Source: Actinoplanes flavus (lineage in GTDB: Bacteria; Actinomycetota; Actinomycetes; Mycobacteriales; Micromonosporaceae). From it: 64,000 nucleotides of DNA. Position numbers and translations under genes: made by a program. Shown piece after piece: positions 27,208 to 36,571 of the stretch (its first letter is position 1; each line of letters opens with the position of its first letter). The notes beneath the pieces are model-generated. The model did not search any database and was not told the DNA's origin. It was given only the letters and a program-made list of their open reading frames with translations. Where the stretch lies: contig NZ_JAGFNS010000001.1 of assembly GCF_017592555.1 (NCBI RefSeq), forward strand, positions 147,561 to 211,560, given 5' to 3'.

Positions 27208-27708
27208 GTGACACCCGAGTCCCCGGTCCGCACGGTGGCGGCCCATCAGGAACGCCTCGGCCTGCCGTGGTGGGCCTGGCCCGCCGCTCTCGCCGCCGCC
27301 GCGATCCTCGCCGTCGAGATGGTCCTGGGCGTGCCCGCGCTGCCCGCCTGGCTGCCGTTCGTGGTGCTGCCCCCGCTCGGTGTCCTGCTGCTGCTCCCGC
27401 TGAACCGGCTGCGCGTCGAGGTGACACCGGAGGAGTTCCGGGTGGACGACGCCCGGCTGCCGGTCGAGTTCATCTCCGGCGTGGTGGCGCTGGACGCCGC
27501 CGGCAAGCGGGAGGCGCTGGGTGTCGGCTCGCACCCGCTTGCCTTCGTGGTGCAGCGCGCCTGGATCGGCCCGGCGGTGCAGGTGCTGCTCGACGACCCG
27601 GCCGACCCGACCCCGTTCTGGGTGGTCAGCACCCGGCGCCCGGTCGAGCTGGCCACCGCCCTGCTCGAGGTCAGCGGCCGAGCGCGGGCCGAGCGGGCGG
27701 CGTCCTGA
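27208..27708 (+). CDS. DUF3093 family membrane protein
   Basis: A 166-residue protein with two closely spaced transmembrane helices (AWPAALAAAAILAVEMVLGV and LPFVVLPPLGVLLLLPL) followed by a cytosolic domain containing NRLRVEVTPEEFRVDDARLPVEFISGVVALD and a W-rich VVSTRRPVELATALL. It matches DUF3093 (mycobacterial Rv2698); function unknown. TACCCT at 27196-27201 ends 6 bases before the GTG, so the mRNA is probably leaderless. Its last 38 bases overlap the convergent EcsC-like gene. Confidence 0.82.
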   Translation: MTPESPVRTVAAHQERLGLPWWAWPAALAAAAILAVEMVLGVPALPAWLPFVVLPPLGVLLLLPLNRLRVEVTPEEFRVDDARLPVEFISGVVALDAAGKREALGVGSHPLAFVVQRAWIGPAVQVLLDDPADPTPFWVVSTRRPVELATALLEVSGRARAERAAS

Positions 27709-28483
27709 GGGCCTTCCTCCGCAGGTCGTCGTGCACCTTGTCGCCGACCGCCCGGGTGGCCCGCCGGTTCAGGTAACTCGCGACCACCGCGCCGGTGAGC
27801 ATCGGCCCCAGCGTGGTCAGGTTCCGGCCGAACCGCTTCATCAACGACTTCTGCAACTCGCTGCGGGACGCCGTGCTGAGCACGGTGGCGACCCCGACGC
27901 CGGGCACCATGGGGTTGACACCGCGCTGCCCGGACCACGCCTCGATCAGGCGCAGGGCACGCTCGCCGGCGTCGCCGGTGATCGGCCGGCCGTACAGCTC
28001 GTGGAGCTCCCCGATCAACTTGATCTCGATCGCCACCACGGCGACCGTCTCGGTGGCCAGCAGCACCGGCACCGAGAGCAGGGTCGGGGCGGCGACCCAC
28101 TCGACCGAGGCGATGCCGCCACCGGCCGCGCCCACCCCGGCGGTGGCCCGGGCGGCGTTGCGGATCAGGCGCTCGGCCAGCTCCCCGTCGTCCATGCCGG
28201 GGAAGTGCCGGCGTAGCGTCTCGCGGTCCCTGATCGGCACGTGCGGGGCCAGATCGGCGACCGTGTCGGCGACCCACCGCAGTGCCGCCCGCGGCCGGAA
28301 CACCCGGCCGATCCCCCGCCCGCGAAGTTGCCCGGCCAGCCGGCCGAGCAGCCGGCGCCGGCCGCCCTGCTCCAGGTCGTCGGCGGTGAGGGCCGCGACG
28401 GTGCGGCCCACCGCCTCCGGAGCACGGGGCACGACGGGCTCGATCTCGGCGCCGGGTTCGGTCGCGCGATCCGGATGGCTCAT
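27671..28483 (-). CDS. EcsC-like hydrophobic protein
   Basis: A 270-residue protein. The first 110 residues are polar (RRRLLGRLAGQLRGRGIGRV). The central part has weakly hydrophobic glycine/alanine-rich helices (GVGAAGGGIASVEWVAAPTLLSVPVLLATETVAVVAIEIKLI), and the C-terminus reads TTLGPMLTGAVVASYLNRRATRAVGDK. This pattern resembles the EcsC family, whose role is unclear, so the assignment is tentative. The ATG at 28483 has GGAAGGA about 7 bases upstream; a GTG at 28507 is the alternative. Its 3' end overlaps the DUF3093 gene by 38 bases in antisense. It does not correspond to a gene in the mycobacterial order that I know of. Confidence 0.65.
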   Translation of the reverse strand: MSHPDRATEPGAEIEPVVPRAPEAVGRTVAALTADDLEQGGRRRLLGRLAGQLRGRGIGRVFRPRAALRWVADTVADLAPHVPIRDRETLRRHFPGMDDGELAERLIRNAARATAGVGAAGGGIASVEWVAAPTLLSVPVLLATETVAVVAIEIKLIGELHELYGRPITGDAGERALRLIEAWSGQRGVNPMVPGVGVATVLSTASRSELQKSLMKRFGRNLTTLGPMLTGAVVASYLNRRATRAVGDKVHDDLRRKALRTPPARPALGR

Positions 28484-28628
28484 CGTCGTCCTTCCCGTGG
28501 TCGTCACCGGCCTGTCAGTGCCCGGTCACGCCCCAGGGTCAAACCCCGTGTCAAACAGCGGCGGGAACGCCGTGGGCCCGACCGCGGAGACCGCGACCGG
28601 GTGGTGACGCGACCTGCGCGCGAGTGCG

Positions 28629-28925
28629 TCAGGCGCACTCGCGGCAGATCAGCTCCCCGTTGCGCTCCGTCGCCAGCTGGCTCCGGTGGTGCACGAGGAA
28701 GCAGCGGGAGCAGCGGAACTCGTCGGTCTGCATCGGCAGGACCTTCACGGTGAGTTCCTCGTCGGCGAGGTCGGCGCCGGGCAGCTCGAAGCTCTCCGCC
28801 ACCTCGACCTCGTCGACGTCCACTGCGCCCGACTGCGAGTCGGCGCGACGGGCCTTGAGCTCCTCGAGGCTGTCCTCGCCGAGGTCGACCTCATCGCGAC
28901 GCGGTGCGTCGTAGTCGGTGGCCAT
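28629..28925 (-). CDS. DUF4193 family zinc-ribbon protein
   Basis: A 98-residue acidic protein matching DUF4193 (mycobacterial Rv2699c): MATDYDAPRRDEVDLGEDSLEELKARR, then an acidic middle and a C-terminal zinc-ribbon-like FRCSRCFLVHHRSQ...LICRECA with two CxxC pairs. Function unknown; the family is actinobacteria-specific and often highly expressed. A 335-base non-coding region with a palindrome separates it from the divergent cei gene. Confidence 0.87.
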   Translation of the reverse strand: MATDYDAPRRDEVDLGEDSLEELKARRADSQSGAVDVDEVEVAESFELPGADLADEELTVKVLPMQTDEFRCSRCFLVHHRSQLATERNGELICRECA

Positions 28926-29260
28926 CGGTCTTCACTCTCCTGTATCGATGTGTCACTTTGGCGTTTGTAACGCCGATGACAAGGTTTCGGTTCCCTGTTT
29001 CGGTGGACGATTTCTGACACCAGAAACCGGTCTGCCGGGCGCGGAACCTTACCCCTGTCGCGGCAGGCTTGTACGCGCTCTGGCGGCACATTGTTCCCGA
29101 TGTGACTGAGGCGACATCAAAGTAGGGGCACCAGCCTCTGGATCATCGTCAACGCGCCGGAAGCATTCCCTGTTTCCCAGCCCCTGGCGGACAGACGCTA
29201 ACCTCTCGACAGGTCCGGGCGCCTCACCCGGGCCCGCCGTCCGATCCTGGAGCCTGCCCC
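28926..29260. other. 335-base intergenic region between DUF4193 gene and cei
   Basis: No gene is visible in this divergent promoter region. It is noticeably more AT-rich than its surroundings. The only structured element I see is a perfect inverted repeat GGCGTT-TGT-AACGCC at 28960-28974, 35 bases before the DUF4193 start, which could be an operator. Confidence 0.6.
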
Positions 29261-29809
29261 ATGAGCTTTGCCCGCGTCCGAGCGCTCGTCGTCGTCGGCG
29301 TGCTCGCCGTGGCCGCAATCGTGTTCGTCGTCGTCGCCCTTTTCCGGGACACGCAGCGCAACACCGCGAACGGCAGCGACTGCCCGGCCGGCGCCCCGCT
29401 GGCCGACATGCGGCTCCCGGACGATCCGGCCGAGATCACCGTCAAGGTGTTCAACGGGACCAACCGGGCCGGCCTGGCCGATCAGGTGACCACCGAGTTC
29501 AAGAACCGGCGCTTCACCGTCCAGGACCCGGGCAAGAGCAAGACCAAGTTCAACGGGGTCGCCGAGGTCCGGTTCGGCCCCGACGCGGCCGGCAAGGCCC
29601 AGCTCATCCGGGCGTACTTCCTGGCCCAGTCGAAGATGGTCTACAACGCCAAGCGCAAGGGCGACGTCATCGACATCGTCATCGGCGACCAGTTCCAGCA
29701 GCTGGCCACCACGACCGAGGTCAACCAGTCGCTGGTCGAGGTGGGCGAGCCCACCCTCCCGCCGGGCGCCTGCGTCAAGCCGGTCGAGGCGACCAAGGAC
29801 CCGGAGTAG
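29261..29809 (+). CDS. cei: LytR C-terminal domain protein, Cei homologue
   Basis: A 182-residue membrane-anchored protein: N-terminal transmembrane helix (ALVVVGVLAVAAIVFVVVALF), then an extracytoplasmic LytR_C domain (EITVKVFNGTNRAGLADQVTTEFKNRRFTVQD...VAEVRFGPDAAGKAQLIRAYF). The cysteines in GSDCPAG and PGACVKP may form a disulfide. In M. tuberculosis the positional homologue Rv2700 is required for cell envelope integrity; it lacks the catalytic LCP domain and probably binds envelope polymers or proteins. It ends 4 bases before the convergent suhB gene. Confidence 0.85.
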   Translation: MSFARVRALVVVGVLAVAAIVFVVVALFRDTQRNTANGSDCPAGAPLADMRLPDDPAEITVKVFNGTNRAGLADQVTTEFKNRRFTVQDPGKSKTKFNGVAEVRFGPDAAGKAQLIRAYFLAQSKMVYNAKRKGDVIDIVIGDQFQQLATTTEVNQSLVEVGEPTLPPGACVKPVEATKDPE

Positions 29810-29813
29810 GCCG

Positions 29814-30635
29814 TCACGGGCCACCGGCCGCGTCCAGCTCCACCAGGGCGTCGTGCAGGGCCGGGAAGATCGCCGGCGGCGCGGCCACCAGCATCGTGCG
29901 GCCGGCCGGCGCGCCGGCCAGCCCGGCCACGGTGAGACCGGCCTCGGCCGCGATCAGCCCGCCCGCCGCGTGGTCCCACGCGTTGAGACCCTTCTCGAAG
30001 TACGCGTCCAGCTGCCCCTCGGCGGCCATGCAGAGGTCCAGGGACGCCGCACCGAATCGCCGGATGTCACGCACTCGGGTGATCAGACCGGCCAGCACGG
30101 CGCCCTGATGGGCCCGTCGCCGCGCGTCGTAGCCGAACCCGGTGCCGACCAGGGACTGGTCCAGCGTGGTGCGCACCGAGCCGCTGAGCCGCCGCCCGGC
30201 CCGCCACGCCCCGCCGCCCCGGGTGGCCGTCCACTCGTCGCCGGTGGCCGCGTTGACGACCACCCCGGCCACCACCTCGCCGTCCCGCTCGGCGGCCAGC
30301 GAGACCGCGTACTGGGGCAGTCCGTACAGGTAGTTCACCGTGCCGTCGATCGGGTCGAGGATCCACCGGACGGCGCCGGGCGCCACCTCGGCGGAGTCGC
30401 CGTACTCCTCGCCGAGCACGCCGTCGCCGGGCCGCTCGGCCAGCAGCGCCTCCACGACCTGCCGCTCGACCGCCTTGTCCGCCGCCGTGACGACGTCGGT
30501 GTCGGTGCTCTTGGTCTCGACGTCGCCGATCGCCGCGGCGCGCATCCGCCGGGCCGTGCCGGCCGCCTCCCGGGCCACTCGGACCGCCAGGACCAACAAC
30601 TCATCGGGTGTCGATGCCACCGGAATCTCGCTCAC
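29814..30635 (-). CDS. suhB: Inositol-1-monophosphatase family protein
   Basis: A 273-residue Mg-dependent phosphatase with the metal-binding motifs [23 protein letters not shown] and [14 protein letters not shown]. It probably dephosphorylates inositol 1-phosphate for phosphatidylinositol and mycothiol synthesis, though paralogues may use other sugar phosphates. The GTG start has a GGAAAGGA site. Positionally it matches mycobacterial suhB (Rv2701c), but the polyphosphate glucokinase gene that follows there is absent here. Confidence 0.9.
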   Translation of the reverse strand: MSEIPVASTPDELLVLAVRVAREAAGTARRMRAAAIGDVETKSTDTDVVTAADKAVERQVVEALLAERPGDGVLGEEYGDSAEVAPGAVRWILDPIDGTVNYLYGLPQYAVSLAAERDGEVVAGVVVNAATGDEWTATRGGGAWRAGRRLSGSVRTTLDQSLVGTGFGYDARRRAHQGAVLAGLITRVRDIRRFGAASLDLCMAAEGQLDAYFEKGLNAWDHAAGGLIAAEAGLTVAGLAGAPAGRTMLVAAPPAIFPALHDALVELDAAGGP

Positions 30636-30888
30636 GTATGGGTCCTTTCCGCCGATAGCATTCTCTCGCCAGGCGTCTCTGACGAGGTCGTCGGCCCCCG
30701 GCGGCGTGCTGTGGGCGGAGGATCTCGGTAAGCGGCGCTACAATTCACCCCTGCACCCGCTTCACGGACACCGACCACCGGGACGGTCCGTGACCCGGGG
30801 GTCCCCAAACCGACTCCGGCGACACTCGCCCCCGCGTGCTGCGCTGGACCTGGCCGTGCCCTATCTCATCGCCTCCGGAAGGTCATTC
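30636..30888 (+). promoter_or_regulatory. sigA upstream region with candidate -10 element
   Basis: A 253-base divergent gap between suhB and sigA. TACAAT at 30739-30744 is close to the vegetative -10 consensus and would give a leader of about 140 bases; no convincing -35 hexamer is seen at the right spacing. GGAAGG at 30877-30882 is the ribosome-binding site for the GTG at 30889. Confidence 0.4.
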
Positions 30889-32463
<1,575 letters not shown>

Positions 32464-32492
32464 GACCTTTGGTCAACATTGCGTGTCCGATT

Positions 32493-32524
32493 GGTCACCA
32501 CCCGTACATCAACGGGTGGTGATC
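32493..32524 (+). terminator. Terminator hairpin after sigA
   Basis: A 13-bp stem (GGTCACCACCCGT and ACGGGTGGTGATC, one G-U pair) with a 6-base loop, beginning 30 bases after the sigA stop. Confidence 0.6.
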
Positions 32525-32709
32525 AGACCGTTGTGCAGAAGTGATCGTTGACGTGGCACCCTTGGATCACGGCACACTAGCCGGAACCAACGTGTGACCC
32601 TGGTCCCCCCGGGGCACCTTGGGAAGGCTGCAACGGTGCAGGGTGTTGCACGATGTGTGAGCAGTAGCCGAGGAACATGTTCATCGGTGACGAACAGAGG
32701 AGGAAGGCG

Positions 32710-32952
32710 ATGACCCCGACCCTCACGCCGCCGGCCGGAAGTCTGGCCGGCCCCGCAGCCGATGAACGGTGCGACCGCTGCAATGCAGCCGGGAAGCTCC
32801 GTTTGACCCTGGCGGGTGGTGGAGAGCTGGTGTTCTGCGGCCACCACGCCAACCGGTACGCCGAGGACCTGGTGAAGATCGCGGTGCAGTACGCGGCCGA
32901 TCCCGAGTTCACCTGGCGCGGCGCGGACATGATGTCGAACTCCAGCAACTAG
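32710..32952 (+). CDS. DUF7455-like small zinc-finger protein
   Basis: An 80-residue protein with a likely zinc site: CDRCNAAGKLRL near residue 20 and VFCGHHANRYAEDL near 45, giving Cys and His ligands. Such small proteins commonly follow the principal sigma factor gene in actinomycetes; function unknown. ATG 32710 is preceded by GAGGAGGAAGG; an ATG at 32677 would add 11 residues but has a poorer context. A strong terminator follows. Confidence 0.8.
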   Translation: MTPTLTPPAGSLAGPAADERCDRCNAAGKLRLTLAGGGELVFCGHHANRYAEDLVKIAVQYAADPEFTWRGADMMSNSSN

Positions 32953-32982
32953 CAGCGGTCCCCCAACCGATACGTGTGACGA

Positions 32983-33018
32983 AGAGAGGGCGCTTCCCCT
33001 GCAGGGAGCGCCCTCTCT
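32983..33018. terminator. Bidirectional terminator between DUF7455 gene and XRE regulator gene
   Basis: A 12-bp stem AGAGAGGGCGCT/AGCGCCCTCTCT, extended by CCC/GGG past a one-base bulge, lies between two convergent genes. Confidence 0.85.
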
Positions 33019-33030
33019 GCTGTGCCCGGC

Positions 33031-33255
33031 TCAGTGGCCCCAGAGGTCCTCGACGGTGACACCCAGCGCCCGGGCCACCTTGATGGCCAGGTAGACCGAG
33101 GGGGCGTAGTCGCCGGTCTCCATCGCGATGACGGTCTGCCGGCTCACCTGGATCTCGGCGGCCATGCTCTGCTGGGTCAGCCCGGCCGCCTTGCGGGCGT
33201 CCCGGATCCGGGCGCCGGTCGTGCCGTCGGACTCGGCCGCCCGCACCGGGGCCAT
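33031..33255 (-). CDS. XRE-family transcriptional regulator
   Basis: A 74-residue protein that is almost entirely a Cro/CI-type helix-turn-helix: ARIRDARKAAGLTQQSMAAEIQVSRQTVIAMETGDYAPSVYLAIKVARALGVTVEDLW. The start ATG shares one base with the stop of the upstream membrane-protein gene (TGATG), so the two are translated together. It probably represses its own operon; a cluster of perfect palindromes at 33770-33790 before the first gene is the obvious target. Confidence 0.9.
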   Translation of the reverse strand: MAPVRAAESDGTTGARIRDARKAAGLTQQSMAAEIQVSRQTVIAMETGDYAPSVYLAIKVARALGVTVEDLWGH

Positions 33256-33752
33256 CAGTCGTCGTCCCCGACGAGCAGCGCGTCCCGGCGGCGCACGCGG
33301 CGGGTCTGCACGGCCTGGATCACCGCACCGGCGGCGAGGCCGATGAGCGAGCCGATGAGGGCCGAACGCCAGACGTCCGACTCCGGGTAGGCGTGGTAGA
33401 GGAAACCGACCCCGAACGCCACATAGGGGGCGCCCAGCAGGGTCGAGATGAGCAGGCGCTTGCCGCTCCACACCCGCGGCGTGGTGTCGACCCGGCGGCT
33501 CTGCACGTAGATCGAGCTGAAGCCGATCGGCACCAGGAAGACGGCGAGCAGGATGAGCAGCGGCCAGGCGACCGGCTCGCCGACGGTCCAGACCAGGGCG
33601 GTGGCCGTCCACGGGACGACGATGGCCTGGAGCTGGAAGGCGACGGTGACGGCCTCGTACCACCGCAGGCGCTCGCGCTCGTCGCGGCCGTAGAGGTCAC
33701 CGTCGAAGTCGAGGTTCCAGCGAACGAATCGATCCATCAGCGTCGTGGTCAT
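33255..33752 (-). CDS. Four-helix membrane protein cotranslated with XRE regulator
   Basis: A 165-residue protein. The polar N-terminus (RFVRWNLDFDGDLYGRDERERLRWYEA) precedes about four transmembrane helices: AFQLQAIVVPWTATALVWTV, PLLILLAVFLVPIGFSSIYV, LLISTLLGAPYVAFGVGFLYH and SALIGSLIGLAAGAVIQAV. Function unknown; membrane-protein plus small-XRE pairs are frequent in actinobacteria and firmicutes. The ATG lies 17 bases downstream of two overlapping palindromes, a likely operator for the cotranslated regulator. Confidence 0.75.
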   Translation of the reverse strand: MTTTLMDRFVRWNLDFDGDLYGRDERERLRWYEAVTVAFQLQAIVVPWTATALVWTVGEPVAWPLLILLAVFLVPIGFSSIYVQSRRVDTTPRVWSGKRLLISTLLGAPYVAFGVGFLYHAYPESDVWRSALIGSLIGLAAGAVIQAVQTRRVRRRDALLVGDDD

Positions 33753-33769
33753 GCGTCCATGATGATGTT

Positions 33770-33790
33770 AAGTCGACTTGACGTCAAGTC
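33770..33790. promoter_or_regulatory. Overlapping palindromes: putative operator of the membrane-protein/XRE operon
   Basis: AAGTCGACTT (33770-33779) overlaps a perfect 16-bp palindrome GACTTGACGTCAAGTC (33775-33790). Together they give four related half-sites of the AAGTC/GACTT type immediately upstream of the start at 33752. This suits cooperative binding of a small Cro-like dimer such as the one encoded in this operon. Confidence 0.65.
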
Positions 33791-33799
33791 CTCTTTACA

Positions 33800-35530
33800 T
33801 CAGAACGTCTGGATCGTCGCGATCCGCTCCTCCAGCTGCTCGATCGTGGCCTGCGCGCTGGGCGGCCCGCCGCAGATCCGGCGAAGCTCCGCGTGGATCT
33901 TCCCGTGCGGCAGGTTGGTCCGGTGGTGATGCGCCGCCACCAGGGTGTTGAGCTGACGGCGCAGGCTGTTGCGGCGCTCGCCCGCGCTCATCGGCACGAC
34001 CGGCTCCCGGGTCGCGGGCTCCTGGTTCCTCGCCTCTTCCGCCTGCCGCCTCGACGCGGCCGCCATCTGCTCCTGCTGCCGCTTGTTCAGCAGGGTGGTC
34101 ACCTGGTCCGGGGTGAGCAGGCCGGGCAGCCCCAGATAGTCGGCCTCCTCGGGGGTGCCGGTCCGGGCCGCCATACCGAACGAGGTGCCGTCGTAGATCA
34201 CCTGATCCAGCTCGGCCGTGGCGGACAGCGCCTCGAACTTCTTGTCCAGGTCGCCCAGCGCGTCCTCGGACTTCTGCGCCCGCTCGATCAGTTGGTCGTC
34301 CAGGCCGTCGGGGTCCTTCGGCGCGCCCAGGACGTGGTTGCGCTGGGCCTCCATCTCGCTGGCCAGCCCCAGCAGGTGCGGCACGCTGGGCAGGAAGACG
34401 GTGGCGGTCTCGCCGGGGCGCCGGGACCGCACGAACCGGCCGATCGCCTGCGCGAAGTAGAGCGGGGTGGAGGCGCTCGTCGCGTACACCCCCACGGCCA
34501 GGCGGGGGATGTCGACGCCCTCCGACACCATCCGGACCGCGACCATCCAGCGCTGCTCGGACGCGGCGAACTCGGCGATCCGCCCGGAGGCGCCCTCGTC
34601 GTCGGAGAGCACCACGACGGCCGACTGGCCGGTGAGGTCGTGGAGAAGCTTCGCGTACGCCCGGGCCGACTGCTGGTCACTCGCGATGACCAGGCCGCCC
34701 GCGTCCGGCATGCCGTGCTCGCGGATCTTGGTGAGCCGGGCGTCGGCGGCCCGCATGACCTGCGGCATCCAGTCGCCCCGGTGGTCCAGGGCGGTACGCC
34801 ACGCCTGCGCCACCAGGTCCTTGGTCATCGGCTCACCCAGCCGGGCGGCCAGTTCGTCACCGGCGTTGGTGCGCCAGCGGGTCTCCCCCGAGTACGCCAT
34901 GAACAGCACCGGGCGGACGACCTGGTCCCGGAGGGCGTCGGCGTACCCGTACACCGAGTCGGCGTGGGACCGCTGGACACCGTCAGAGCCCCGCTCGTAC
35001 GACACGAAGGGGATGGGGTTCTCGTCGGACCGGAACGGGGTCCCGGTGAGCAGGAGACGCCGTACAGCGGGCTCGAAGGCGTCCTTGACCCCGTCGCCCC
35101 AGGTACGCGAGTCACCGGCGTGGTGGATCTCGTCCAGGATCACGAACGTGCGCCGGGTGATGGTGCGCCGTTTGTGCACGGCCGGCGCCATGCCGACCTG
35201 GGCGTACGTCAGGACGGCGCCGTGGAAGTCCCGCGACGAGTGCACGTCCGAGTTGCGGAAATGCGGGTCCAGCTGGATGCCGACCCGGGCCGCGGCGTGC
35301 GCCCACTGCGTCTTGAGGTGCTCGGTGGGACACACCACGGTGACCGCGTCGCAGGTCCCGTCGACGAGCATCTCGGCCGCGATCCGCAGAGCGAACGTGG
35401 TCTTGCCGGCGCCGGGCGTCGCCACGGCCATGAAGTCCTCGGATCGGCGACGCAGGTACGTCACCATCGCCTTGCGCTGCCAGTCCCGCAGCGGCGGAAA
35501 GATCTCCAGGTTCGGCACAGGCGGGCTCAA
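33800..35530 (-). CDS. DEAD/DEAH-box (superfamily 2) helicase
   Basis: An SF2 helicase of 576 residues. Walker A is ATPGAGKTTFALRIA, motif II is FVILDEIHHAG (DEIH), motif III LLLTGTPFRS, and the C-terminal helicase lobe has VRMVSEGVDIPRLAVGVYAT and QAIGRFVRSRR (motif VI). The tail after 440 is rich in Gln, Glu and Arg. This is the UvsW/XPB-like type common in actinobacteria, acting on DNA or RNA; the substrate is not known. The start is uncertain: I chose TTG 35530 (LSPPVPNLE) after GAGAAGG; GTG 35518 or ATG 35602 are possible, but the latter crosses a terminator. Confidence 0.82.
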   Translation of the reverse strand: MSPPVPNLEIFPPLRDWQRKAMVTYLRRRSEDFMAVATPGAGKTTFALRIAAEMLVDGTCDAVTVVCPTEHLKTQWAHAAARVGIQLDPHFRNSDVHSSRDFHGAVLTYAQVGMAPAVHKRRTITRRTFVILDEIHHAGDSRTWGDGVKDAFEPAVRRLLLTGTPFRSDENPIPFVSYERGSDGVQRSHADSVYGYADALRDQVVRPVLFMAYSGETRWRTNAGDELAARLGEPMTKDLVAQAWRTALDHRGDWMPQVMRAADARLTKIREHGMPDAGGLVIASDQQSARAYAKLLHDLTGQSAVVVLSDDEGASGRIAEFAASEQRWMVAVRMVSEGVDIPRLAVGVYATSASTPLYFAQAIGRFVRSRRPGETATVFLPSVPHLLGLASEMEAQRNHVLGAPKDPDGLDDQLIERAQKSEDALGDLDKKFEALSATAELDQVIYDGTSFGMAARTGTPEEADYLGLPGLLTPDQVTTLLNKRQQEQMAAASRRQAEEARNQEPATREPVVPMSAGERRNSLRRQLNTLVAAHHHRTNLPHGKIHAELRRICGGPPSAQATIEQLEERIATIQTF

Positions 35531-35554
35531 GCTGCGGTGATCCCTTCTCCATGG

Positions 35555-35583
35555 AAAAACCCCCGCGATGAGAGGCGCGGAGG
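35555..35583 (-). terminator. Intrinsic terminator after the TRIC channel gene
   Basis: Read on the minus strand, an 8-bp stem CCTCCGCG/CGCGGGGG (one G-U) with an 8-base loop is followed by TTTTT. It lies 39 bases after the TRIC gene and upstream of the helicase gene, so the helicase has its own promoter. Confidence 0.8.
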
Positions 35584-35621
35584 CGGGCTTCAGCATAGCC
35601 ACGTGAGGTTGCGGAGCGGGT

Positions 35622-36236
35622 CTACGGCGCCGCCACCGGAGCCGACCAGCGGCGGTGGAGAGCGAGCAGCCGGACCCCCGTCATCAGGGCCGCGGAGACG
35701 GCCAGCGGCAGCAGGCCGGTGAGCTGGAACCGGTGCAGGACCGCCACCAGCACGGCGCCGCCGAGCGCGACCACCGCGTAGATCTCTCGTTGCAGGACCG
35801 CCGGGATCTGCCCGGTGAGCAGGTCGCGGGTCAGGCCCCCGCCGATTGCTGTGAGCATCCCCACGAGACAGGCGCCCACCTCCGGGACGCCGACGTCGAG
35901 CGCCTTGAGCGTGCCGGTCACGGTGAACAGGCCCAGGCCGGCGGCGTCCAGCGCCAGCACGCTGCGCCGCACCCGGTGCAGCGCCGGGTGCAGCCAGAAG
36001 ACCGCGACCGAGGCGGCCACCGCGGTCACCGCGTAGCGCCAGTCGGCGAACGCCAGCGGGGGCGCCGCGCCGATCACCAGGTCGCGCAGGATGCCACCAC
36101 CGAGCGCGGCCGCGAAGCCGACGAACGCGACACCGAACAGGTCGAGTCGTTTCGCGACGGCGGCCGAGGCGCCCGAGGCGGCGAACACCGCCACACCGAT
36201 CAGGTCCGCGACGAGCAGTGCGTTTCCGCCCGTCAC
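35622..36236 (-). CDS. Trimeric intracellular cation (TRIC) channel family protein
   Basis: A 204-residue membrane protein with seven predicted helices in two inverted repeats. Each repeat carries the glycine-rich kink motif of bacterial TRIC channels (formerly UPF0126): ALGGGILRDLVIG at about 44-56 and AIGGGLTRDLLTG at about 130-142. Bacterial TRICs conduct potassium and other monovalent cations. It lies 7 bases after the DUF3039 gene on the same strand, so they are cotranscribed, and a U-tract terminator follows it. Confidence 0.9.
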   Translation of the reverse strand: MTGGNALLVADLIGVAVFAASGASAAVAKRLDLFGVAFVGFAAALGGGILRDLVIGAAPPLAFADWRYAVTAVAASVAVFWLHPALHRVRRSVLALDAAGLGLFTVTGTLKALDVGVPEVGACLVGMLTAIGGGLTRDLLTGQIPAVLQREIYAVVALGGAVLVAVLHRFQLTGLLPLAVSAALMTGVRLLALHRRWSAPVAAP

Positions 36237-36243
36237 GCCCGGA

Positions 36244-36462
36244 TCAGGCCTTCATGGCTTCGTAGATCTCCTTGCACTGGGGGCAGACGGGCGACCCCGG
36301 CTTCGGCGACTTGGTCACCGGGAAGGTCTCGCCGCAGAGAGCGATCACATAGGTGCCCATGACGGCACTCTCAGCGATCTTCTCTTTGCGGACGTAATGG
36401 AACATCTCCGGCCCGGTGTCGGCGTCACGGGTCTCCGGACGCTCCAGGATCTGGGTGCTCAC
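36244..36462 (-). CDS. DUF3039 family protein
   Basis: A 72-residue protein with MFHYVRKEKIAESAVMGTYVIALCGETFPVTKSPKPGSPVCPQCKEIYE, the signature of DUF3039. Cys at about 43, 59 and 62 suggest a small zinc site. Function unknown; the mycobacterial homologue Rv2708c lies near sigB in the same block. GTG start at 36462. It is divergent from psuG. Confidence 0.87.
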   Translation of the reverse strand: MSTQILERPETRDADTGPEMFHYVRKEKIAESAVMGTYVIALCGETFPVTKSPKPGSPVCPQCKEIYEAMKA

Positions 36463-36571
36463 GGTTATCTGCCCTTCGGGAAATCAGCAAAGCCTCAGCG
36501 GCCAAGTCTGACACCTCACGCCTGGTCGGTCCAACGACAACGCAGGGGGTCCGGCCCGTACGGTAACCAGC

